DNA of 64,000 bases from Microbacterium profundi. GTDB lineage: Bacteria > Actinomycetota > Actinomycetes > Actinomycetales > Microbacteriaceae. A program made the position numbers and the translations under genes. Positions 25,707 through 32,160 of the stretch are shown piece after piece. Positions within the stretch are counted from its first letter, which is position 1. Each line of letters begins with the position of its first letter. The notes beneath the pieces were generated by a model. The model saw only the letters and a program-made list of their open reading frames with translations, was not told the origin of the DNA and searched no databases. The stretch lies in the NCBI RefSeq assembly GCF_000763375.1, contig NZ_JPSY01000001.1:1860001-1924000 (forward strand), read 5' to 3'.

Positions 25707-27313
25707 CAGCGTGCGCCGCGGTCGGAGTCGGCGGGTACGGATGTCGGCACGGAATCACGGATGTCGGTCGATTCCGTCGATTCCGACCGACGACTGTGCT
25801 TCTCGACTGACAAGCGTCCCGACGAACCGGGCGCGGCGGCGAACCAGGGCGCGAGAGCGTCGTAAGCCGACGTGAAGCGGGCGTGCCGCGATGCGTACAC
25901 GCTGTGACGCCCGGCATCCGGAACGAACTCGGCCGTCACCTCGCTGAGTTCGCGCGCGGCAGAGAAGTCGGCGAGCCCGAGCCCGACCGCACCCGTGACG
26001 GCGGCACCGAGGCTGTTCGCCTCCTCGACGATCGTGCGCCGCCGCACCGGCACGCCCCACACATCCGCGAGGATCTGCAGCAGAACGTCGCTCTGCGCAC
26101 CGCCGCCCACCGCGTCGATGCGGTCGATCGTCGCGCCGGACTCGCGGAACGCGTGGATGCTGCTGAGCAGGTTGTATCCGAGGCTCTCCAACACCGCGCG
26201 GACGAGGTGCTGGCGGGTGTGATGGCGCCCGATGCCGATGAACGCGCCACGGGCGTGCGGGTCCCAGATGGGGGAGCGCTCGCCGAGCAGGTAGGGCAGG
26301 AAGTAGAGGTCTTCGGTGTCGAGATCGCCCCCGGCCTCGGCCGTGAGCCGAGCCGTCTCGGGCTTCGCGGGATCGGGCGAGAGCGCCTCGCTGATCCACT
26401 GGATCGAAGCGCCGCCGGCCTGCATCGTGGCGGTCGGCACGAACGATCCCGGCACGACGTTGTCGAACGTGAAGGTGCGCATGCCCGCGTCGATCAGCGG
26501 CGTGTGCGAGGCGAACGAGATCCACGACGACGTGCCCAGTGACACGTATGCGCCGTCCTCCGGTGCGACGATGCCGGATCCGACGGCGGCCATCGGGCCG
26601 TCGCCGCCGCCCATGACCACCTGAACGCCCGTGTGAAGACCGAGGGCTTGTGCGGCAGCATCCGTGAGCGAACCGGCGATCGCGGTGGAGTCGAGGATCT
26701 CGGGGAACAGCGAGCGGTCGAGGCGTGCCGCGGCCAGCACCTCGTCTGACCAGTCGCCGGTCTGCTGGTCGTAGGCGTTCGTGCCGGAGGCGTCGGAGCG
26801 GTCGGTCGCGAGGCGTCCGGTGAGGCCGAGGACGATGTAGTCCTTGGCGATGCAGAAGCGGCGCACGCGCGACCAGACATCGGGCTCGTTGTCGCGCACC
26901 CACATGATCTTCTCCACCGAGTACGTGGGATTCAGGCGATGTCCGAGCATCCGGTAGGCGTGTTCGGCGCCGAGCGCCTGTTCCAGTTCGCGCTGCTGCG
27001 AGCCGGCGCGGGTGTCGGCCCAGATGATCGCGGGGCGCACGGGTCGTCCGTCGCCGTCGAGCAGCACCGCGCCCATCATCTGCCCGCTGACGACGAGCCC
27101 CTGAATATCCACCGGCGAGGTCTCCGTGCGGGCGAGGAGGTCGCGGGTCGCCGAGACCACGGCATCCCACCAGTCCTGAGGGTCCTGCTCTGCCACGCCG
27201 CCGGCGGCGAAGTGCGCCGGATAGCCGACGGTCGTGGACGCCACGAGTCGGCCGTCGTCGTGGTGCAGCGATGCCTTGTTCCCGGTGGTACCGAGGTCGT
27301 GGGCGATGATCAC
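25706..27313 (-). CDS. FGGY-family carbohydrate kinase, xylulokinase-like
   Basis: Sugar kinase of 535 residues. The N-terminal phosphate loop is AHDLGTTGNKASL, and the catalytic aspartate is probably in IIWADTRAGSQQ. The second domain has SLGTSSWISF and GGGAQSDVLLQILADVWGVPV. The substrate-loop word is SGQMMG instead of the SGQMHG of xylulose kinases, so the substrate may differ. The GTG at 27313 gives the standard VIIAHDLGTT start; longer frames run through the operator region. The C-terminal ~35 residues are Ser/Arg/Glu-rich and beyond the family's core. First gene of a four-gene overlapping operon, divergent from a cupin isomerase. Confidence 0.86.
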   Translation of the reverse strand: MIIAHDLGTTGNKASLHHDDGRLVASTTVGYPAHFAAGGVAEQDPQDWWDAVVSATRDLLARTETSPVDIQGLVVSGQMMGAVLLDGDGRPVRPAIIWADTRAGSQQRELEQALGAEHAYRMLGHRLNPTYSVEKIMWVRDNEPDVWSRVRRFCIAKDYIVLGLTGRLATDRSDASGTNAYDQQTGDWSDEVLAAARLDRSLFPEILDSTAIAGSLTDAAAQALGLHTGVQVVMGGGDGPMAAVGSGIVAPEDGAYVSLGTSSWISFASHTPLIDAGMRTFTFDNVVPGSFVPTATMQAGGASIQWISEALSPDPAKPETARLTAEAGGDLDTEDLYFLPYLLGERSPIWDPHARGAFIGIGRHHTRQHLVRAVLESLGYNLLSSIHAFRESGATIDRIDAVGGGAQSDVLLQILADVWGVPVRRRTIVEEANSLGAAVTGAVGLGLADFSAARELSEVTAEFVPDAGRHSVYASRHARFTSAYDALAPWFAAAPGSSGRLSVEKHSRRSESTESTDIRDSVPTSVPADSDRGAR

Positions 27314-27367
27314 AGTGGGTGCCTGCTTCGATGGTTGCGTTTCCGGATCCTGCTGTTTTGGAGTATA

Positions 27368-27397
27368 CCTGTCATTACAAGTCCTGTAGTTACAAGT
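27368..27397. promoter_or_regulatory. Tandem 15-bp operator motifs before the kinase and isomerase genes
   Basis: CCTGTCATTACAAGT (27368-27382) is followed at once by CCTGTAGTTACAAGT (27383-27397), 13 of 15 identical. The reverse complement of the same word stands before rbsK (10636-10650). It lies in the 98-bp gap between the divergent kinase operon and the cupin isomerase gene. It is probably bound by the UTRA regulator encoded at 8.4-9.2 kb. Confidence 0.72.
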
Positions 27398-27411
27398 TGT
27401 AGGAGAGCATC

Positions 27412-28020
27412 GTGAGCATCCATCCCGCCGTGGACATCCCCACCCTGCTGGAGATCTCGCCGCAGGGCGGAATCGAGGGGCGGTCCCGCCGATACGAGAA
27501 ATATCTCGGTGACATGGATGGCGTCTACCGCGATGATCAGGCGTGGCAGAATGCCGTCGGCGAGCGCGGAACGGATGACCTGGTCTACTGGGTCGACGAC
27601 CAGCGCTACCAGGAGGGCCCCGGCGCACTGATCGTCGGCACCAGCACCCTGCTGCCCGGACGCTACGGCGAAGAGTTCGCCATGACCCGTGGCCACCTGC
27701 ACGCCGTCGCCGACCGGGCCGAGCTCTACTACTGCCTGAGCGGGCACGGAGTGATGCTGCTGGAGACGCTCGACGGGCAGACCTCGGCTGTCGAGCTGGC
27801 GCCGGGCCAGGCCGTCAACGTGCCCGGCCACTGGATCCACCGCAGCGTGAACGTGGGGGAAGAGCCGTTCGTCACGCTGTTCTGCTACGCCGCAGATGCG
27901 GGACAGGACTATGCCGTCATCGCCGAGGCCGGCGGCATGAAGAACCTCGTCGTCGCGGACGGCGACGGCTGGGCGCTGAAGGACAACCCCGACCACGCCG
28001 GATACCGCGCGGCCGAGTAG
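27412..28020 (+). CDS. Cupin-type glucose-6-phosphate isomerase family protein
   Basis: Cupin protein of 202 residues of the archaeal-type phosphoglucose isomerase family, metal-dependent and unrelated to the ordinary Pgi. Metal ligands are in TRGHLHAVADRAELYY (His, His, Glu) and GHWIHRSVNVGEEP (His). GTG start at 27412 with AGGAGAGC upstream. It shares a tandem-operator promoter with the FGGY kinase operon, so it probably isomerises the sugar phosphate of that pathway and is not a housekeeping enzyme. Relatives include fructose-6-phosphate and other aldose-ketose isomerases. Confidence 0.85.
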   Translation: MSIHPAVDIPTLLEISPQGGIEGRSRRYEKYLGDMDGVYRDDQAWQNAVGERGTDDLVYWVDDQRYQEGPGALIVGTSTLLPGRYGEEFAMTRGHLHAVADRAELYYCLSGHGVMLLETLDGQTSAVELAPGQAVNVPGHWIHRSVNVGEEPFVTLFCYAADAGQDYAVIAEAGGMKNLVVADGDGWALKDNPDHAGYRAAE

Positions 28021-28028
28021 GTTGTGAT

Positions 28029-28389
28029 CACTTCGACAGGCTCAGTGATCGGGGGCGTCTCCCTGAGGCGGGGCGTCGCTCCCTGAGCCGGTGGCGTCGC
28101 TCCCTGAGCCGGTGGCGTCGCTCCCTGATGCGGGGCGTCGCTCCCTGATGCGGGGCGTCGCTCCCTGATGCGAAGGAATCGCTCCCTGATGCGGAGGAAT
28201 CGCTCCCTGATGTGAAGGAATCGTTCCCTGATGCGGGGGCGTCGCTCCCTGATGCGGGGGCGTCGCTCCCTGAGGCGGGGCGTCGCTCCCTGATGCGGGG
28301 CGTCGCTCCCTGATGCGGGGCGTCGCTCCCTGATGCGAAGGAATCGCTCCCTGATGCGGAGGAATCGCTCCCTGAGCCTGTCGAAGGGT
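28029..28389. repeat. Minisatellite of 16 units (20-21 bp), flanked by the ccctgagcctgtcgaaggg element
   Basis: A gene-free gap of 377 bp between convergent genes. Sixteen units start with CCCTGA from 28061 on, of the form ccctgatgcggggcgtcgct with variants gaaggaatcgct, ggaggaatcgct and ccggtggcgtcgct. Units 4-7 and 12-15 have the same variant order, so a block was duplicated. The array is flanked by cttcgacaggctcag (28031-) and ends in ccctgagcctgtcgaaggg (28370-28388). Confidence 0.92.
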
Positions 28390-28397
28390 CGATTCCG

Positions 28398-28928
28398 TCA
28401 CCGCTGCCGCGCCCGGTAGGCGGCCACCGCGTTGCGGTTCGTGCAGGTCGTGGAGCAGTACCGACGCGAGCGGTTGCGGGAGAGATCGAGGACGATCCCC
28501 TCGCACTCCTCGTCGGCGCACACCGCGAGGCGGCTGCCCTCCTCTGCGCGGACGACGTCGAGCAGCGCCATCGCTGTTTCGGCGAGGATGCGCTCGGCGA
28601 GCGGCCGGTCATCGGCGACCGCGTGCAGATGCCAGTCCGCCCCGTCGTGGCGGACGACGTGGGCGTCGAAGGTCACCTCGCGCAGTGCGTCGTTGATCTC
28701 TTCCACCATCGCGTCACGTGGAGCGAGCAGCATCCCGCGAAGCCGTGGTCGCAGGCTGCGGATGGCCGCCAACTCGTCGGCGTCGCAGTCGATACGCCCC
28801 GTGTACGGGAAGGTCGTGAGGAACTCCTCGAAGTCGTGCCCCGTCTCGAGCGTGTCGGGGTCCTCTGCAGTGTTGGCGAGGTGGACAGCGGCGCGCAGCG
28901 CTTCGACCGTGTCATCTGTGAAGAGCAT
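28398..28928 (-). CDS. CGNR zinc-finger protein (ABATE-type putative stress regulator)
   Basis: A 176-residue protein. The N-terminal ~125 residues form the ABATE-type domain (ALRAAVHLANTAEDPDTL, LRPRLRGMLL). The C-terminal CGNR zinc finger has Cys residues in VCADEECEGIVLDLSRNRSRRYCSTTC and the motif TNRNAVAAYRAR, expected to touch DNA. The ATG at 28928 lies 39 bp from the divergent EamA transporter gene. This gene pair is common in actinobacteria, and the finger protein is presumed to control the transporter. The signal is unknown. Confidence 0.86.
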   Translation of the reverse strand: MLFTDDTVEALRAAVHLANTAEDPDTLETGHDFEEFLTTFPYTGRIDCDADELAAIRSLRPRLRGMLLAPRDAMVEEINDALREVTFDAHVVRHDGADWHLHAVADDRPLAERILAETAMALLDVVRAEEGSRLAVCADEECEGIVLDLSRNRSRRYCSTTCTNRNAVAAYRARQR

Positions 28929-28929
28929 A

Positions 28930-28959
28930 TTGACACCTTACATCCGCGGCCGATAGCGT
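28930..28959 (+). promoter_or_regulatory. Leaderless promoter of the EamA transporter gene
   Basis: TTGACA (28930-28935) and TAGCGT (28954-28959) are spaced 18 bp apart. The -10 element ends eight bases before the ATG at 28968 and no ribosome site is present, so the mRNA probably starts at or next to the start codon. Confidence 0.55.
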
Positions 28960-28967
28960 CATTGATC

Positions 28968-30032
28968 ATGAGCACTTTGGTAGATGACAGTCGCGTCCGG
29001 TCCGGCTTGCGGCTCGGCCTCCCGCTCGCGATCGGCGCGGCATTCGCGTTCGGGATGTCCGGCGCCTGGGCACGTGGATTGATCGATGCGGGCTGGACGC
29101 CGGGTGCAGCGGTGACCGTGCGGATCTGGGTCGCGGCGCTCGTGCTGCTCATCCCCACCGTCATCGCACTGCGTGGACGATGGCGACTCATGCAGCGCAA
29201 TGCGGGGGTCATCGCGGCGTACGGACTGCTCGCCGTGACGGCCACGCAGCTGTTCTACTTCCAGGCCGTCGCAGTGATGGATGTCGGACTCGCTCTGCTC
29301 ATCGAGTACACCGCGCCGATCGCCGTCGTGCTCTGGCTGTGGATGCGGCGGGGCGAGAAGCCCACCGGTCGCAGCATCCTGGGCGCACTTATCGCTTTCG
29401 TGGGCCTCATCCTCATGCTCGACGTGCTGTCGGGGCGCAGCGTCGACATCGGCGGAGTGCTGTGGGCGTTCGGTGCGATGGTGGGCGCGGCGGCCTACTT
29501 CATCCTGTCCGCGAAGAGCGACACGGGGCTCCCTCCGCTCGTGCTCGCCGGAGCCGGCCTCTTCGTCGGCGCGATCGGCCTGACCGCGGCGGGTCTGATC
29601 GGCATCCTTCCGATCGCCTGGAACACGGATGACGTCACCTACCGGTTCGAAACCGTCCCGTGGTTCGTGCCGGTGCTCGCCATCGGGATCATCGCGACCG
29701 CGCTGGCGTACGTGCTCGGGATCGCGTCGACGCGTCTGCTCGGCTCGCGTCTGGCGTCGTTCATCGCGCTCGCCGAAGTCCTGGCGGCGCTGCTGTTCGG
29801 GTGGCTGCTGCTCGATCAGCTTCCGAACCTTCTGCAGGGTCTCGGGGCGGCGCTGGTGCTCGCCGGAGTCGTCGTCGTTAAGCTCGGTGAGCCAGCGGCC
29901 GCGCAGTCGGGGGATCCGGCACTCGCCACACCCGGTGAACAGTTCGTGGATGCTCTTGAAGTCGAGGGCACGTCGGACGAAACTGGCCGTGCCGGTGCTC
30001 GCACGGGCCCGGACCCTTCGAATGGCCCCTGA
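28968..30032 (+). CDS. EamA/DMT-family transporter
   Basis: Membrane exporter or importer of the drug/metabolite family, 354 residues. About ten membrane helices are arranged as two EamA repeats (first from LGLPLAIGAAFAFGMSGAWARGLIDAGW, second from GGVLWAFGAMVGAAAYFILSAKS). The polar C-terminal tail of ~50 residues is long for the family. Its last residues and the stop codon come from a copy of the ccctgagcctgtcgaaggg element, so the tail may have been extended by that insertion. Substrate unknown; amino acids or drugs are usual. Confidence 0.88.
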   Translation: MSTLVDDSRVRSGLRLGLPLAIGAAFAFGMSGAWARGLIDAGWTPGAAVTVRIWVAALVLLIPTVIALRGRWRLMQRNAGVIAAYGLLAVTATQLFYFQAVAVMDVGLALLIEYTAPIAVVLWLWMRRGEKPTGRSILGALIAFVGLILMLDVLSGRSVDIGGVLWAFGAMVGAAAYFILSAKSDTGLPPLVLAGAGLFVGAIGLTAAGLIGILPIAWNTDDVTYRFETVPWFVPVLAIGIIATALAYVLGIASTRLLGSRLASFIALAEVLAALLFGWLLLDQLPNLLQGLGAALVLAGVVVVKLGEPAAAQSGDPALATPGEQFVDALEVEGTSDETGRAGARTGPDPSNGP

Positions 30033-30052
30033 GCCTGTCGAAGGGCTCAGGG
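30013..30052. repeat. Palindromic ccctgagcc...ggctcaggg element
   Basis: CCCTGAGCC (30027-30035) pairs with GGCTCAGGG (30044-30052) around tgtcgaag. It overlaps the end of the EamA gene and supplies its TGA (30030-30032). It could also terminate that transcript. Confidence 0.8.
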
Positions 30053-30071
30053 ATCAATGGATAGGACCGAA

Positions 30072-30437
30072 ATGGCACACGGAGACATCACGCACATCGA
30101 CATCCCGGTGGGTGACATGGAACGCGCCAAAGCCTTCTACTCGGGGCTCTTCGGCTGGGAGATCGCGGAGATGCCCGGGTTCGAGGGCTATCCGATGTGG
30201 CAGGCGCCGAACAAGATCAGCGGGGGAGGGCTCGCCCCGCGCAGCGCCGACTTCGCTCAGCCGCGCTCGTACGTCGAGGTCGATTCGATCGATGAGACCA
30301 TGGCCGCTGCCGTCGAGGCCGGCGCGACGGTACTGCTGGAGAAGCAGCCGATCACCGAGACGAGCTGGTGGGCGGCGATCAGTGACCCAGACGGCAACTC
30401 GATCGGACTGTATGAAGGCGTGACTGACGCAGGTTGA
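30072..30437 (+). CDS. VOC-family (glyoxalase-like) protein
   Basis: Small metal-binding protein of the vicinal-oxygen-chelate superfamily, 121 residues. It has two beta-alpha-beta halves: ITHIDIPVGDMERAKAFYSGLFGW at the start and ISDPDGNSIGLYEG at the end. The ATG at 30072 follows GATAGGA; the in-frame ATG at 30057 is part of the repeat-flanking DNA. Proteins of this short type are often lactoylglutathione lyase-like or drug-binding. No partner gene is seen, so no specific role is given. Confidence 0.82.
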   Translation: MAHGDITHIDIPVGDMERAKAFYSGLFGWEIAEMPGFEGYPMWQAPNKISGGGLAPRSADFAQPRSYVEVDSIDETMAAAVEAGATVLLEKQPITETSWWAAISDPDGNSIGLYEGVTDAG

Positions 30438-30496
30438 GCGACCGGGGAGATCGCCATGATGCCCGCGGAACGAGTTCGAAGCAGGGGAACTGGCTT

Positions 30497-30871
30497 TCAC
30501 AGCGCGTCGCGGATCCGGGTGACCGCGGCGAGGTCGCCCGGCGCGTTCTCCACGAGGGTCTTCCAGATGATCTGCCAGTCGATGCCCTCGCCGTAAATGT
30601 GACCGACTTTGTCGCGGGTGTTCATGAGCGCTCGCCAGTTCGCTTCCGCATGCGAGTCGCGAAACGCCGAGGGGAGGTCCTTCACCGCGTTGCCGATCTG
30701 GATCAGTGCGGCATATGACGCATAGCGGTTGACGAAGTCGTCAACGAAGAACGCGCTCTCGCCTCGGCCGGCGATGTCAACGCACTGCCGTAAGAGCGAC
30801 TCGATCGCGGCAAGATTCGGCTCGATCCTCGCTTCCCGCTCTCGGTTCTGACGCACTGGATCCGCCGTCAT
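30497..30871 (-). CDS. hepT: HepT-like toxin (HEPN domain RNase)
   Basis: HEPN-domain protein of 124 residues, the toxin of a HepT-MntA toxin-antitoxin pair. The catalytic R-x4-H-x-Y motif is present at residues 86-93 (RDKVGHIY). HEPN toxins of this type cut RNA and are silenced when MntA adds AMP to the tyrosine of this motif. The ATG overlaps the stop of the antitoxin gene (ATGA), so the antitoxin is made first. All key residues are intact, so the module looks active. Confidence 0.88.
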   Translation of the reverse strand: MTADPVRQNREREARIEPNLAAIESLLRQCVDIAGRGESAFFVDDFVNRYASYAALIQIGNAVKDLPSAFRDSHAEANWRALMNTRDKVGHIYGEGIDWQIIWKTLVENAPGDLAAVTRIRDAL

Positions 30872-31326
30872 CCTGCGACCTTCTCGGGCATCGGCAGATC
30901 GAAGGCGGTGCGTTTCATCTCCTCGTTCGCAGTCCGGCCGGAGACCAGATCGACCTCGACTCCTAGCAGTGCCGAGATTTCGTCCTCCATTGCGACGACC
31001 GTGTACAGAGACGTGTTCGTCCCGAAGTCGACGAGGAGGTCGAGATCGGACTCGGGGGTGTCGTCACCCTTCGCCGTCGAACCGAACACGCGTACGCGAG
31101 TCGCCCCGTAAGCTGCGACGATCCGCGCGACCTCTGTCTCACGGCCCGCGAGTGCTTCGCTTGGCCGAGGTCGCATGGCGTTGATCAGTCGGGTTCGCAG
31201 TTCCGGTGACAGGGCTTTCGTGCCGGACTCGTATGCTGCGATGTTCGGCCGTGCCGTTCCGGCGCGTGCGGCGAGCTCGGCCTGGGTGAGTCCTGCAGCG
31301 AGGCGCATTGTTCGAAGATCATCCAT
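30868..31326 (-). CDS. mntA: MntA-like antitoxin: XRE HTH fused to a minimal nucleotidyltransferase
   Basis: A 152-residue antitoxin. The N-terminal ~50 residues form an XRE-type helix-turn-helix (MRLAAGLTQAELAARAGTARPNIAAYE). A minimal nucleotidyltransferase domain follows, with the motif G82-S83-x10-D94-x-D96 (GSTAKGDDTPESDLDL). The enzyme domain is expected to AMPylate HepT. Most MntA proteins lack the HTH; here it gives the antitoxin a way to repress its own operon. A near-perfect AT-rich palindrome abuts the start codon. Start at 31326 is the only one that includes the HTH. Confidence 0.87.
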   Translation of the reverse strand: MDDLRTMRLAAGLTQAELAARAGTARPNIAAYESGTKALSPELRTRLINAMRPRPSEALAGRETEVARIVAAYGATRVRVFGSTAKGDDTPESDLDLLVDFGTNTSLYTVVAMEDEISALLGVEVDLVSGRTANEEMKRTAFDLPMPEKVAG

Positions 31327-31340
31327 GTATATAAATATAC
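31327..31340. promoter_or_regulatory. AT-rich palindrome at the start of the mntA-hepT operon
   Basis: GTATATAAATATAC is a 6-2-6 inverted repeat lying directly next to the mntA ATG on the minus strand. It also contains a -10-like TATATT, so the transcript is probably leaderless. A site so AT-rich stands out in this DNA and is the likely operator of the antitoxin HTH. Confidence 0.6.
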
Positions 31341-31373
31341 GCTCTCGGGAGACTGCGCACCAGAGGGTGATTT

Positions 31374-31434
31374 GTATACGTTCTCTTGCTCGCAATGAGC
31401 GAGCGTGCCCGTATGGACAATTTATGTATACACT
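31374..31434 (+). promoter_or_regulatory. GTATAC sites before the prp-operon regulator
   Basis: TTGTATACG (31372-31380) and ATGTATACAC (31424-31433) both contain the palindrome GTATAC, typical of VanR-type FCD regulators. The second overlaps a -10-like TACACT (31429-31434) that ends six bases before the GTG start at 31441, so the transcript is probably leaderless and self-repressed. Confidence 0.5.
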
Positions 31435-31440
31435 AGCCGT

Positions 31441-32160
31441 GTGAGCACCACTGTCGAGGGCACCACTCCCGAGCGAACCAGGGCGAGTGATCGCGCCTAC
31501 GCGACGCTGCTCGAGGAGATCCAGTCCGGCGATCTCGCTCCAGGCACAGTTCTCGCCGAGGTCGAGCAGGCCTCCCGTCTCGGCGTCAGCCGCACGCCGC
31601 TGCGAGAAGCGCTGCAGCAGCTCAGCGCCGACGGCCTGGTCGAGCAGCAGTCGCCGAGGGTCACGGTTGTGACGGACATCGACGCCGACGACATCCGATC
31701 GCTCTTCGAGATCCGCCGCGCGCTGGAGGAGTCGGCCGCCCGCCTCGCCGCCGCACGCGGCGACGCCGAGCTGTTCGCGCGCCTTGCCGCCGAGTTCGCG
31801 GATGCCGGAGCATCCCTCGATGCCGCGACGGGGCGCGACGGCTACTACGCGCTCATCGCGCGCTTCGATCGGGCGGTGGATGCTGCGGTCGACAACGACT
31901 ACATCGCCGCCGCCCTGCGCACCGTGCGCACGCATCTCGTGCGAGTGCGCCGGCTGTCTCGCGACAACCCTGCTCGGCTCGAAGCATCCGTCGCCGAGCA
32001 CCGGCTCATCGCCGAGGCCCTCGCCGAACGCGACGGCGACCTCGCCGCGCACGCCACGCATGTGCATCTGCGGAACGCTCTCACCAGCATCCTCGGGAGC
32101 ATCCACAACCCAGACATCGCTCAGAACCCCGAGCGCACCGAGAACGAAGGACAGCCATGA
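31441..32160 (+). CDS. GntR-family regulator (FCD domain) of the methylcitrate operon
   Basis: Regulator of 239 residues. The winged helix covers about residues 18-80 ([35 protein letters not shown]). An FCD/VanR-type ligand domain follows ([31 protein letters not shown]). GTG start at 31441, possibly leaderless. Its stop overlaps the prpD start (ATGA), so it is co-translated with the methylcitrate genes and very likely controls them. Actinobacteria such as Corynebacterium use other regulator families for prp genes, so this arrangement is a lineage feature. Confidence 0.87.
   Translation: MSTTVEGTTPERTRASDRAYATLLEEIQSGDLAPGTVLAEVEQASRLGVSRTPLREALQQLSADGLVEQQSPRVTVVTDIDADDIRSLFEIRRALEESAARLAAARGDAELFARLAAEFADAGASLDAATGRDGYYALIARFDRAVDAAVDNDYIAAALRTVRTHLVRVRRLSRDNPARLEASVAEHRLIAEALAERDGDLAAHATHVHLRNALTSILGSIHNPDIAQNPERTENEGQP

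Noticed and set aside
28061..28389. Possible CRISPR array
   Set aside because: Units are contiguous 20-21-bp tandem repeats with no unique spacers, and no cas genes are in the window.
28028..28612. Two minus-strand frames with a repeated peptide (ASGSDAPHQGATP-like)
   Set aside because: They are translations of the minisatellite and of the CGNR gene in other frames, with no ribosome site or family match.
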